A stretch of 64,000 nt of DNA, taken from NCBI RefSeq assembly GCF_902499115.1, contig NZ_CABVPN010000017.1:62001-126000 (forward strand), in the 5' to 3' direction. Each line of letters starts with the position of its first letter. Position 1 is the stretch's first letter. Positions 51,016 through 59,694 of this stretch are shown piece by piece. Source of the stretch: Burkholderia diffusa. Lineage in GTDB: Bacteria > Pseudomonadota > Gammaproteobacteria > Burkholderiales > Burkholderiaceae. Below the pieces are notes generated by a model that was not told where the DNA came from, did no database searches, and saw nothing but the letters and a program-made list of their open reading frames with translations. The translations under genes and the position numbers were made by a program.

Positions 51016-51039
51016 ACGCGGCACCGGTGGGTGCCGCGT
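51016..51039 (-). terminator. Intrinsic terminator after the old-yellow-enzyme gene
   Basis: Perfect 10-bp stem ACGCGGCACC (51016-51025) / GGTGCCGCGT (51030-51039) with a four-base loop; on the minus strand followed by TTTTCGTTTC. It lies 84 bp past the oxidoreductase stop and separates it from the SET gene on the same strand. Confidence 0.75.
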
Positions 51040-51122
51040 CGGGGCATGCGGCGAATCACCCGCATCCTACACGTTCACGATTGCTTCGTTCAACATCGCG
51101 CGCAATATCGCGCGCATGCCGC

Positions 51123-52235
51123 TCAGCGCTGGCCGAATGCGATGTCGCCGAACAACGCCTTGTGCTCGCGGGGCTGCGAACGCCAGTACTGCGGCGGCGC
51201 CGACACCTGTGCGCCGAGCTCGGCGGCCGCATGCCACGGCCAGCGCGGGTCGTACAGCATCGCGCGCGCCATCGCGACGAAATCGGCGTCGCCGGCCTCG
51301 ATCAGCTGGTTCGCATGCGCGGGCTCGTTGATGAGGCCGACCGCGATCGTCGGCATCCCGACCGCGCGCTTCACCGCCTTCGCGAACGGCACCTGGTAGC
51401 CGGGCGACAGCGGGATCTTCTGCAGCGGCGACACGCCGCCGGACGACACGTCGATCCAGTCGCAGCCGCGCTCCTTCAGTTCGTGCGCGAACGCGATCGT
51501 ATCCTCGAGTTCCCAGCCGCCCTCGACCCAGTCGGTCGCCGACACGCGCACGCCCACCGGCCGGTCCGCCGGAAATGCCGCGCGCACGATGTCGAAGATC
51601 TCGAGCGGAAAGCGCATCCGGTTTTCTCGCGAGCCGCCGTATTCGTCGGTGCGCTGGTTCGAAAGCGGCGACAGGAACTGATGCAGCAGATAGCCGTGCG
51701 CCGCATGCACCTCGATCGCATCGATGCCGAGGCGCGCGGCGCGCTTCGCTGCGGCAGCGAACGCCTCGCGGATCCGGTTCAGGCCGGCCGCGTCGAGCGC
51801 GAGCGGCGGCGTCTCGCCGTCCTTGTGCGGTAACGCCGACGGCGCATGCGGCAGCCAGCCGCCATCGGCGACGGACACGAGCTGGCCACCCTTCCACGGC
51901 ACCTCGCTCGACGCCTTGCGCCCCGCATGCGAGAGCTGCATCGCGACACGGACCGGCGAATGCTTGCGGATCGCCGCCAGCACCGGCTTGAGCGCCGCTT
52001 CGGTCACGTCGTCCCACAGGCCGAGGTCGCCGGCCGTGATGCGCCCGTCGGGTTCAACGGCGGTCGCTTCGATGCAGAGCAAGCCCGCACCGGACAGCGC
52101 GAGATGGCCGAGGTGAATCATGTGCCAGTCGGTCGCCTCGCCGCGCTCGGCCGAGTACTGGCACATCGGGGAGATCACGATCCGGTTCGGAAGGGTCACG
52201 CCGCGCAGCGTGAACGGAGAAAACAACGCAGTCAT
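51123..52235 (-). CDS. NADH:flavin oxidoreductase, old yellow enzyme (YqjM/XenA class)
   Basis: FMN ene-reductase of 370 residues. It has the YqjM-class regulatory cysteine in ISPMCQYSAERGEATDWH (near residue 25), the His pair in GIDAIEVHAAHGYLLHQFLS (substrate-binding region near 175), FLSPLSNQRTDEYGGSRENR and the FMN-binding GVSPLQKIPLSPGYQVPFAK / VGLINEPAHANQLIEAGDAD runs. Reduces activated C=C bonds of enones or nitro compounds with NAD(P)H; the physiological substrate is unknown, stress response is a common guess. The ATG at 52235 gives the usual length. Confidence 0.93.
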   Translation of the reverse strand: MTALFSPFTLRGVTLPNRIVISPMCQYSAERGEATDWHMIHLGHLALSGAGLLCIEATAVEPDGRITAGDLGLWDDVTEAALKPVLAAIRKHSPVRVAMQLSHAGRKASSEVPWKGGQLVSVADGGWLPHAPSALPHKDGETPPLALDAAGLNRIREAFAAAAKRAARLGIDAIEVHAAHGYLLHQFLSPLSNQRTDEYGGSRENRMRFPLEIFDIVRAAFPADRPVGVRVSATDWVEGGWELEDTIAFAHELKERGCDWIDVSSGGVSPLQKIPLSPGYQVPFAKAVKRAVGMPTIAVGLINEPAHANQLIEAGDADFVAMARAMLYDPRWPWHAAAELGAQVSAPPQYWRSQPREHKALFGDIAFGQR

Positions 52236-52438
52236 GGATGCCGCTCGCCAGGAAAGGGAAACAGCGGACCAGCGTAGCATGCGGGCTCGAAGCCTGCTCG
52301 TAGCCGGCTCGGCAGTAAGCGGATGGTCAGGCAGGGCCGGCGTGCAGCCGGCCGCGAGGCAACGCGCACGCGGCGTGCGGCGGTGCGCCGACCCGCAATG
52401 CCCGCGGGCCGGTCACGCGCGGTGCCGCTCGCCCGGGA

Positions 52439-53149
52439 TCAAAGCCCGACGCTGTCGAGCCACTCGCCGAACATGCGTCGTGCGGCCGTCTCCAGCGCAG
52501 GACCGTGCTGAACGGTGTCGGCGCGCAACTGGCGCGCGTCGATGCCGGGCGTCGACGCGATTTCGCCGGCGTTGCCGATCAGCCAGGGTTCGAAGCGGTC
52601 GGAGCGGATTTCAGGATGACATTGCAGCGCCAGCACGTGCTGCCCCCACGCGAACGCCTGATGGCGGCACGCCGGTGTCGATGCAAGATGGATCGCGCCG
52701 CCCGGCAGGTCGAACGTATCGCCGTGCCAGTGCAGCATCGAAGTCGCCGCGCCGTCGAGGTGACGCAGCGGCGACGCGCGGCCCGCGTCGGTGAGCGTCA
52801 GCGGCGCCCAGCCAAGTTCCTTCTGCGCAGCCGGATAGACGCGCGCACCGAGCGCGCGGGCGATGAACTGCGCCCCGAGGCAGATGCCGAGGATCGGCAG
52901 TCCGGCATCGATGCGCTGGCGCACGAGTGCCGCGAGCGGCGCGATCGACGGATACTGCGCATCCTCGTACACGCTGAGTGGCCCGCCGAGCATCACGATC
53001 AACGCCGGCTTGAGCGCGTCGAGCGCCTCGACGCGCGACGATCCGACATCGACGTATCGCACCCGCCGCCCGCGCTCTCCGAGCACCTGCTCGAAGCTGC
53101 CGAGGTCCTCGAAATGCACGTGGCGGATCGCCACCACTTCAGCGTTCAT
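52439..53149 (-). CDS. Class I glutamine amidotransferase-like protein
   Basis: 236-residue protein of the GATase1 family, stand-alone like the YfeJ/GuaA-N group. The nucleophile elbow is GICLGAQFIARALGA (catalytic Cys near 93), the His and Glu of the triad are in VLALQCHPEIRSDRFE near 178, and MLGGPLSVYEDAQYPSI gives the oxyanion strand. No synthetase domain is attached, so it may transfer ammonia to an unknown partner or hydrolyse gamma-glutamyl compounds. A GGGAGG site lies six bases before the ATG at 53149; the ATG at 53152 is too close to it. Followed upstream by a MarR gene on the same strand, 25 bp away, probably one operon. Confidence 0.9.
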   Translation of the reverse strand: MNAEVVAIRHVHFEDLGSFEQVLGERGRRVRYVDVGSSRVEALDALKPALIVMLGGPLSVYEDAQYPSIAPLAALVRQRIDAGLPILGICLGAQFIARALGARVYPAAQKELGWAPLTLTDAGRASPLRHLDGAATSMLHWHGDTFDLPGGAIHLASTPACRHQAFAWGQHVLALQCHPEIRSDRFEPWLIGNAGEIASTPGIDARQLRADTVQHGPALETAARRMFGEWLDSVGL

Positions 53150-53177
53150 CATCGGCCTCCCGGTCGATCGACGGACG

Positions 53178-53816
53178 TCAGCCGGCGAACAACTTCCAGG
53201 TCTTCTTTTGCGTCGCCGCGTCGGCTTCTTCGTGCACCGAACAGTCGAGACGCAGATCGCTGTCGGCCATCGACAGATCGAGCGCCGCGCAGTGATGCAC
53301 GGTCTTCTTCGACTGCTTGCCCGGCTGGAAATGCGCGCACGTCAGGCACATGCGCTGCGGCGGCGTCGCACCGGCCACCTGCAGCTCGCGCAGCGTCTTC
53401 AGCAGCGCGCGGTACAGCGTGCCCTGCTCGTCCGCGCCGAGCTTGCCGACTGCTTTCGTCAGGAATTCAGGCCATTGCAGCGCCTTCTTCGCCGCGGTGC
53501 GGCCGCGGGCCGACAGGCGCACGGCGAGCGCACGGCCGTCGTCCAGTGCGCGACGCTTCTCGACGAGCCCCTTCGTCTCGAGCGTGCTGACCGCGTCGCT
53601 GGTGGTCGCAGCCGTGAGCTGCGTCTCGCGGGCGATCTCGCCGAGCCGCATCGGGCCCTTGCGTTGCAGCAGCAGCACGAGGATCTCGCCCTGCGTCGGC
53701 GTGAGGCCTGCACCTTCCGCCCAATCCCATGCCTGGCTTCGCATGGCCGTACTCAACCGCAGCAAGCTGTGGGTCACACGTCCCGAAGCCTGATTCCCGT
53801 AAACGCCTTCGCTCAT
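53178..53816 (-). CDS. MarR family regulator with C-terminal cysteine cluster
   Basis: 212 residues, longer than the usual 140-160. Residues about 15-145 are the MarR winged helix (GLTPTQGEILVLLLQRKGPM, RLGEIARETQLTAATTSDAV, STLETKGLVEKRRALDDGRA with the DDGR wing). Residues 150-195 add CLTCAHF (Cys157, Cys160), HHC (Cys176) and Cys192, a set that could hold zinc or an iron-sulfur centre. So the protein may sense metal or redox state (inference). 28 bp upstream of the glutamine amidotransferase gene on the same strand; that gene and perhaps the OYE are likely targets. Confidence 0.9.
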   Translation of the reverse strand: MSEGVYGNQASGRVTHSLLRLSTAMRSQAWDWAEGAGLTPTQGEILVLLLQRKGPMRLGEIARETQLTAATTSDAVSTLETKGLVEKRRALDDGRALAVRLSARGRTAAKKALQWPEFLTKAVGKLGADEQGTLYRALLKTLRELQVAGATPPQRMCLTCAHFQPGKQSKKTVHHCAALDLSMADSDLRLDCSVHEEADAATQKKTWKLFAG

Positions 53817-54321
53817 AGTCTTTTCGCTTTGCCGCCGCCCGGATCGCCGAGCAGCCGTAGTGTGGAGATCGAATGTCTATCTCAAAACAGACGCTCGTTG
53901 AAGAGCGTCGACACGGCCGTCGCGAGGCACACGCGGCGGTCGCGTTCGCGGCGACCGGTGAGACACGGGTCGTTCCGGTGTCCGCAAAGCCGACATTCTA
54001 AGCGAGAGCGGAAAATCGCACAGCTAAGTTATCCCCTTCAATCTGTGGAAAATCGCTGGATAACCGGATTTTTTCGTTGTGCCGGCAATCTCTGCCGACC
54101 CCACAACCGAACGCGCAAACATTTTCCTGTTGGAATCGGCCATCGTGCCGATGGTACCGATCCACCGGGTTATCCATCCCGCAGAGCATTGACTTTGAAG
54201 CGGAATATCAGGTTATCCACAGATTTTCAGGACGACTGGCGACGCGCTGCGCACGAATCGGCGTCGAACGGCGTTCAGCGAATCGGCGCGCGGTCGAGCC
54301 TGTAATCTGCAAAACATTTTT
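53817..54321. other. Intergenic region with several DnaA-box-like sequences
   Basis: About 505 bp without a gene. Contains a perfect DnaA box TTATCCACA (54213-54221) and near matches TTATCCCCT (54029-54037), TTATCCATC (54170-54178) and, on the other strand, TGGATAA (54057-54063). The segment 53995-54240 is AT-richer than its surroundings. It presumably also holds the promoters of the MarR gene. Confidence 0.6.
54029..54221. other. Cluster of DnaA-box-like 9-mers upstream of the GCS2 ligase gene
   Basis: Four candidate sites within 193 bp: TTATCCCCT (54029-54037), TGGATAA core on the minus strand (54057-54063), TTATCCATC (54170-54178), TTATCCACA perfect (54213-54221). Only one is exact; spacing is irregular. 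Confidence 0.4.
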
Positions 54322-55437
54322 TCATTCACGCCAGCGCAGGCACTGCTGACGGACCGTCTCGTTCAGCGATTTTTCCTGTTTGAAAACGGTTCTCAACCAC
54401 GATGCGTCATTCACCCGCGCCTTCGCGAGCGCGCCGATCTCGTCGAGCGCCGCGCGCGAGCCGAGCGCGGCCGCATGCGGCGCGATCCGGTCGAGCGTGT
54501 CGAGGATGTCTTCCGCGATCGTGCGGCGCTCACCTGTCTGAGGATTGACGCAGGTGCCCTCGAGCCCGAAGCGGCACGCTTCGAAACGGTTGAATGTGTA
54601 GACGAGATAGTCGTCCTCCGACAGCTTCAGCGGCCGGTCGGTCAGCAGGTAGCGCGCGAGCGTCTGGATGTAGCAGGCAATCGCGGCCGCGCGATCGACC
54701 GACAGCGGCGTGTCCATCACCCGCACTTCGATCGTCCCGTAGCCGGGCTTCGGCCGGATGTCCCAGTAAAAGTCCTTCATCGAGTTGACGACGCCCGTGT
54801 TGACCATCTTCGTGAAGTACTCCTCGAAGCTGTCCCAGGTCAGCACGAACGGCGCGCGGCCCGACAGCGGGAACGCGAACACCGAATTCAGGCGCGCCGA
54901 ATGGAAGCCGGTATCGACGTTCTGCACGAACGGCGACGACGCGGACAGCGCGATGAAGTGCGGAATGAAGCGCGACATCGAGTGCAGCAGGAACAGCGCG
55001 CTGTCCGGATCGGGACAGCCGATGTGCACGTGCTGGCCGAACACGGTGAACTGCTTCGCGAGATAGCCGTACAGCTCGGAGATGTACTGGAAGCGCGGCG
55101 CGTCGTAGATCTGGCGGTCGCTCCACTGCTGGAACGCGTGCGTGCCGCCGCCGGCGAGCCCGACGTTGAGCTGGTCGGCCGCCTTCACGAGCACGTCGCG
55201 GATCGCGTGCAGCTCGCTGACCGCCTGTTCGTGCGAATGGCAGATGCCGGTCGACAGCTCGATCATGCTCTCGGTGATTTCGGGCGTGATGTTGCCGGGG
55301 AAGGTCTCGTCCTGGATCAGGCGCATCAGGTCGGATGCCGCCTTGGTCAGGTCGTAGTTGTGCGTGTTGACGACCTGGATCTCCAGTTCGACGCCGAACG
55401 TGAACGGTTCGGAATTGACGAAAGTTTCGAGTGCCAT
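54322..55437 (-). CDS. YbdK-type carboxylate-amine ligase (glutamate-cysteine ligase 2 family)
   Basis: 371-residue GCS2-family ligase. Runs of the family are FTFGVELEIQVVNTHNYDLT at the start, ITPEITESMIELSTGICHSH near 50, GGGTHAFQQWSDRQIYDAPR near 95, FGQHVHIGCPDP near 133 and the WDIRPKPGYGTIEVRVMDTP block near 225. E. coli YbdK has only weak glutamate-cysteine ligase activity, so the true substrate is uncertain. The next gene upstream (15 bp, same strand) is a CPA2 antiporter, so the two are co-transcribed. The ATG at 55437 is at the family start. Confidence 0.92.
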   Translation of the reverse strand: MALETFVNSEPFTFGVELEIQVVNTHNYDLTKAASDLMRLIQDETFPGNITPEITESMIELSTGICHSHEQAVSELHAIRDVLVKAADQLNVGLAGGGTHAFQQWSDRQIYDAPRFQYISELYGYLAKQFTVFGQHVHIGCPDPDSALFLLHSMSRFIPHFIALSASSPFVQNVDTGFHSARLNSVFAFPLSGRAPFVLTWDSFEEYFTKMVNTGVVNSMKDFYWDIRPKPGYGTIEVRVMDTPLSVDRAAAIACYIQTLARYLLTDRPLKLSEDDYLVYTFNRFEACRFGLEGTCVNPQTGERRTIAEDILDTLDRIAPHAAALGSRAALDEIGALAKARVNDASWLRTVFKQEKSLNETVRQQCLRWRE

Positions 55438-55452
55438 GGCAGGTTCCGGAAA

Positions 55453-56667
55453 TCAGTTGCCGTCGCTGCGTTCGCTGACCGCCGACAGGCAGCGGTAGAC
55501 GACGAACGGGCTGACGAGCTGCAGGATCACGATCGTGCACATCACGATCGCACGCAGGTGTGGGTCGAAATTCGGATAGAGCTGGTAGGTGTCGTCGACG
55601 AGCAGGTACGACAGCGCGGACATCGGTGTGAGCGCGATGCCGAGCGCGATGCCTTGCTTCATCCCGATGCCGCTCGGCTTCGCGAACGCGACGACGCCGG
55701 CCAGCTTCGCAACGAGCCGCGTGACGATCAGCACGATCGCGAGCAGCCCGCCGAGTGCGATGTCGCCCCACGTGAACGACGTGAGCGTCAGCACGAACAG
55801 GACCACCGTCAGCAGCCAGCCGGCCGTGCCGAAATGCTCGGGCCACAACTGCGGCCGCGCTTCGAGGTTCTTCACGATGATGCCGGCGAGCAGCAGCGTG
55901 AGCAGCGTCGACAGCTTCAGCGCCTGCGCCACCGCGATCGCCAGCATCACGAGCCCGAACAGCGCGACGAACGAATGCTCGTCGCGCATCGTCGAGGTCA
56001 TGTGGCGGAACAGGTAATTGCATGCACGCGCGACCAGGTACGCGACGATGAACGAACCGGCGATCAGGTAGACGGGTTGCAGGATCGTCGCGAAAACGTT
56101 CCCGTACGCCTCCTGGTGGAGCCAGCTCGTGACGAGCTTGGTCAGCACGATCGCGTACACGCTGTTCAGCGCGGTCAGCGTGATGAGGCGCTGCGACACC
56201 TGCCCTTCCGCGCGCAGTTCGGTCTTGAGCTGGATCACCATCGACGGCGACGTCGCGATCGCGATCGCCGACAGCACGAGCGCGACCATGCCCGACACGC
56301 CGAGCGCGAGCATCACGAACAGCACGAGCACGAATGTCAGTGTCGCCTCGGCAAGGCTCGACGCAATGAGCCACGGATTGCGGCGAATCCATTTCAGGTC
56401 GAGACGGCTGCCGAGCTCGAACAGCAGCAGCCCGAGCGCGACGTCGATCAGCAGCCGGGAGGTTTCGTCGGTGCTCGCGTCGATCACGCCGAATCCGAAC
56501 GAACCGGCGACGAGGCCGATCACCGCATAGCCGGTGATGCGCGGCAACCGCCATGCGCGGTAGCACAGCTCGCCGCACAGACCGGCCGCGAACAACACGA
56601 GCCCGGCCCAGAACACGGCATCCGGTGCGAGCGGCCAGTTGGGCAGGAATGAAAACGCCGACTTCAT
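55453..56667 (-). CDS. Monovalent cation/proton antiporter, CPA2 family (KefB-like membrane domain)
   Basis: 404-residue integral membrane protein with about 11-12 hydrophobic segments, e.g. FWAGLVLFAAGLCGELCYRA and TGYAVIGLVAGSFGF. The CPA2 features LLLFELGSRLDLKWIRRNPW (helix 3-4) and LSAIAIATSPSMVIQLKTEL (the T-S-P-S helix in place of the usual D/ND motif) are visible. No C-terminal TrkA-N (RCK) domain is attached, unlike KefB/KefC, so regulation must differ. Ions unknown, K+ or Na+ for H+. Operon with the GCS2-type ligase. Confidence 0.87.
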   Translation of the reverse strand: MKSAFSFLPNWPLAPDAVFWAGLVLFAAGLCGELCYRAWRLPRITGYAVIGLVAGSFGFGVIDASTDETSRLLIDVALGLLLFELGSRLDLKWIRRNPWLIASSLAEATLTFVLVLFVMLALGVSGMVALVLSAIAIATSPSMVIQLKTELRAEGQVSQRLITLTALNSVYAIVLTKLVTSWLHQEAYGNVFATILQPVYLIAGSFIVAYLVARACNYLFRHMTSTMRDEHSFVALFGLVMLAIAVAQALKLSTLLTLLLAGIIVKNLEARPQLWPEHFGTAGWLLTVVLFVLTLTSFTWGDIALGGLLAIVLIVTRLVAKLAGVVAFAKPSGIGMKQGIALGIALTPMSALSYLLVDDTYQLYPNFDPHLRAIVMCTIVILQLVSPFVVYRCLSAVSERSDGN

Positions 56668-57343
56668 CGTGGTGACTTCTCCTTTGGAAGCAATCGCCAG
56701 CGGCGCGGGGTCAAGCGTCAGAAATGAGATGCACGCCGGCTGGGTATCGCCCCGAATGTGATTGTTGTGGTCGACGACGGCGGGACATGGGATCCGCCTT
56801 TTTCCGCCGTCCGGCGGAACTGTCGTTCAGGCTGCCGATCTGGATTGTCGGCCTGGTGTGTGAACGGACTGCGCAGTCTCGAAGATTCAGATTCGAAATC
56901 GAGCAGACCGTTCCATTGAAGCACGTTCGGCGCCTGGCCGAACGAACGCGAAGGAAACCGATTGTGCCACAGCTTTTTCGCTCCGGAGCCGATCGAATCG
57001 ACTCGCGGCCCTGTGAGGCGCCACAGGGTCTTTGGTTTCAATGGTTTACTTGTATATATACGTAGTAGAAGTTAACAAGGCTTGCACAGTTCTGTGGATA
57101 ACTTCGGTTTACGCAACAAGATCAAAGCGTTGGCACAGCCATAACCCGTTGCACAGGCTGTTTGCTCACAGAGGTTTGAGTTGAGCAACTTTTGGGCCGC
57201 TCGACGGCTGTGCCGAGTTGCTCAGTTTACGTCCACTGTGATTACACACGAACCGCGCGTGGATTCCGCGCGGTTATCCACAGCATCGAGTGGATAACCT
57301 TGCGCGAAAAGATCGAAGCACTGTGAGGATTCGGCTGACGAGA
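56668..57343. other. Intergenic region with DnaA boxes upstream of the antiporter
   Basis: About 675 bp with no supported gene. It carries a perfect DnaA box on each strand (TGTGGATAA at 57093-57101, TTATCCACA at 57274-57282) and a one-mismatch box AGTGGATAA at 57289-57297. The part 57040-57180 is AT-rich for this genome. A hairpin TCGGCTGA (57331-57338) / TCAGCCGA (57344-57351) overlaps the mnmC stop codon and may end that message. Confidence 0.6.
57093..57297. other. DnaA boxes upstream of the antiporter gene
   Basis: Two exact boxes (57093-57101 minus orientation, 57274-57282 plus orientation) and one with a single mismatch (57289-57297, minus). The second and third are seven bases apart in opposing orientation, so two DnaA molecules could bind close together. 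Confidence 0.45.
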
Positions 57344-59305
57344 TCAGCCGATCTGGCGGCCGCGCAGCGCGCGGATCAGGAACCGGGCCGGGTCGACGGC
57401 ATCGGCGAGCTCACGCTCGAGCGGCAGCGGCTCGCCTTCGAGTTGCGACGCGATCAGCTCGGCGCCGAGCGCCGCCCACACCAGGCCGCGGGAGCCGTAG
57501 CCGAATGCGCCATAGAGGCCCGCGGTGCGAGGCAGGTCGCGCGCCTTCGCGCCGCTCAGTGCGCGTGCGTTCGCGACGGTCTGCGCTTCGTCCGCAAGCG
57601 GGCCGATCACCGGCACACGGTCGGCGACGACCCAGCGAAATGCGACGCGCCCGCGCAGCGTCCCGACGTCCGGCAACTCGCCGATCAGGCCGGGCAGCAG
57701 ATGCCGCACGCGCTCGATATTTTCGATATGTCCGGCGGGGCGCATCGCTGGATCGAGGTCGTCGGGTTCGAACGTTGCACCGATCAGCAGCGTGCCGTCG
57801 TCGAGCGGCACCGCATAGCCGTCGCCGATCGCCGGGCACGGCAGCGGCGCCGTGCTGCCGGGCGGCAGCAGCGTCAACTGGCCGCGCACCGGCTGCAACG
57901 AGACATGCCGCAGGCCGGCGAGACGCACGGCATCGCCCGCGTTCGCAAGCACGACGACCGGCGCTTCGGCGAGCGTTGCGCCTGCCGCGTCGACAGCGCG
58001 CCACGTGTCGCCATCACGCTCGAGTCGATCGACTTCGGTGCCGGCCAGCAGCTTCACGCGCTCACCGGCCGCCGCGACTTGCGCGGCGCAGAGCCCTGCC
58101 GGCCATACGGCGCCGCCGTGCGGAAACAGCAGGCCACCGTGTGCGACGGGCAGGTTCAGATGCGCGCGTGCGGCGTCGGTGTCGAGCAGTGACACATAAT
58201 CGGACGGTGCGCCGAGCGCGTCGAACGCATCGCGCATCCGCACGAAATCGTCGCCCGATTCCGCGAGGTGAATCATCCCGCGCGTGCTGCGCGCGAACGC
58301 ATGGCCTGCCTGCTCGAGCGCGCGCCAGCGTGCGAGCGCATGCAGGAAACCGCTGCGTGTGAGGCGGCTCGCGACGTTGTCGTCGCGCGTCATCAGTGGA
58401 TGAAATACACCGGCCGGATTGCCCGATGCGTCGCTCGCGATCCGCGCGTGCCGCTCGATCAGCGTGACGTTCCAGCCGCGTGCGGCGAGCCGTTCGACGA
58501 TCGCGCAGCCAGCCAGGCCCGCACCGATCACGATCGCATCGCGCGCGGCAACCGGCAATGCGCGTGGTGGTTCGTGCCGGCGCATCCGCCAGCGCGGTGC
58601 ATATTCGCCCGCGAGCATCGCATGCTTGCCGGCCAACCCGGTGATCTCGCGGTACGTGAAACCCGCTTCGAGGAGCGCCTTTTTCACCACGCCCGCGCTC
58701 GAATACGTCGCAAAGGTCGCATTGTCGGCGGCGACGCGCGCGAGTGCGCGGAACACATCGACCGACCAGAGATCGGGACTTTTCGCGGGCGCTACGCCGT
58801 CCAGATAGAACGCATCGGCGCGTGCGACCAGTTTCGGCAGCATCTCGCGCGCGTCGCCCAGCGCGAGCGTGAGCACGACCCGGCCGGCGTCGAATTCGAG
58901 GCGATGAAACCCTGGAACGAGCATCGGCCACGCATCGGCGAGCATCTCCGCTTCTGTCGAGATGGTTGTGTTCGCAACTATATGGGAGAGTGCCTGGCGC
59001 AGGTCGTCGCGCGAAAACGGATGTTTCTCGAACGACACGAAATGCAGCCGCTCGCAGCGCGCGGGATCGTCGCGCCAGGCGGCCCAGGTCGCGAGGAAGT
59101 TGGCGCCCGCGCCGAATCCCGTTTCGACGATGGTGAACGTGCGGCGGCCTTGCCAGCGCGCGGGGAGCGCGTTGCCCGCGATGAACGTGTGGCTCGCCTG
59201 CGCGAGCGCGCCCGCGACATTGTGATAGATGTCGCCGTACTCGGGCGAGACGAGGATGCCGTCGTCGCGAAACGCGAGCGTGGCGGGAACGAGTCGGTCG
59301 GGCAT
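57344..59305 (-). CDS. mnmC: Bifunctional tRNA 5-methylaminomethyl-2-thiouridine biosynthesis protein MnmC
   Basis: Completes the wobble-uridine modification begun by MnmG/MnmE: the FAD domain removes the carboxymethyl group, the SAM domain then methylates. The 653-residue protein has the methyltransferase at about 1-250 (TFTIVETGFGAGANFLATWA with the SAM loop, FYLDGVAPAKSPDLWSVDVF) and the FAD domain at about 255-650 (AIVIGAGLAGCAIVERLAAR, LIERHARIASDASGNPAGVF, LYGAFGYGSRGLVWAALGAE). The ATG at 59305 is used; a TTG at 59314 would add three residues. Ends at the hairpin near 57331-57351. Confidence 0.96.
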   Translation of the reverse strand: MPDRLVPATLAFRDDGILVSPEYGDIYHNVAGALAQASHTFIAGNALPARWQGRRTFTIVETGFGAGANFLATWAAWRDDPARCERLHFVSFEKHPFSRDDLRQALSHIVANTTISTEAEMLADAWPMLVPGFHRLEFDAGRVVLTLALGDAREMLPKLVARADAFYLDGVAPAKSPDLWSVDVFRALARVAADNATFATYSSAGVVKKALLEAGFTYREITGLAGKHAMLAGEYAPRWRMRRHEPPRALPVAARDAIVIGAGLAGCAIVERLAARGWNVTLIERHARIASDASGNPAGVFHPLMTRDDNVASRLTRSGFLHALARWRALEQAGHAFARSTRGMIHLAESGDDFVRMRDAFDALGAPSDYVSLLDTDAARAHLNLPVAHGGLLFPHGGAVWPAGLCAAQVAAAGERVKLLAGTEVDRLERDGDTWRAVDAAGATLAEAPVVVLANAGDAVRLAGLRHVSLQPVRGQLTLLPPGSTAPLPCPAIGDGYAVPLDDGTLLIGATFEPDDLDPAMRPAGHIENIERVRHLLPGLIGELPDVGTLRGRVAFRWVVADRVPVIGPLADEAQTVANARALSGAKARDLPRTAGLYGAFGYGSRGLVWAALGAELIASQLEGEPLPLERELADAVDPARFLIRALRGRQIG

Positions 59306-59694
59306 GCGAAACAAAAAACGTGGCAGCCAAGCCTGGCAAGGGATTGCGCGGAGGCGTCCGGCGGGCCGTTGGCAAAAACCAACGGCGTTGCGCGACGGCG
59401 GACCCGGCTGCGTACCCTGTCCGGTTGGCGCAGGTCAAAAAACGGGCAATCGACGATTCATTCGGCGAAATACCGATGAAAATCTTTGAAACCCTTGTCG
59501 TTATTGGGTTTGCGCTGCGCTATCATAGCAACGCCGTACCGCGGGGTGGCCGCCGGCAAGCCGGACGGCACGTCGCGCGGGCCAGGATTCGGCGCTGTGC
59601 CGTCGGAGTCTGACTCTCGACGGCACGGTTCGCGCACGTATAATCGGCGCGTTCGCGCTGTTCGTGTCAAACCTAACCTGAAAAAGGAACCTTA
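59306..59694. other. Intergenic region between mnmC and hupA
   Basis: About 390 bp, no gene supported. Contains two -10-like elements on the plus strand: TATCAT at 59521-59526 and the perfect TATAAT at 59639-59644. The hupA leader after the latter is about 45 nt. Confidence 0.5.
59610..59644 (+). promoter_or_regulatory. Likely promoter of hupA
   Basis: A consensus -10 TATAAT at 59639-59644 lies 50 bp before the start codon. A clear -35 at the usual spacing is missing (best is CTGACT at 59610-59615, too far), so an activator or strong -10 dependence is inferred. The hupA ribosome-binding site AAAGGAAC lies four bases before the ATG. Confidence 0.45.

Noticed and set aside
53817..57343. Chromosomal replication origin (oriC) in the DnaA-box regions
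   Set aside because: Only one or two exact boxes per region, irregular spacing, no AT-rich unwinding repeats and no dnaA/dnaN/rpmH genes nearby.
58650..58663. parS-like sequence in mnmC
   Set aside because: Only about 10 of 14 positions fit and the palindrome is not kept.
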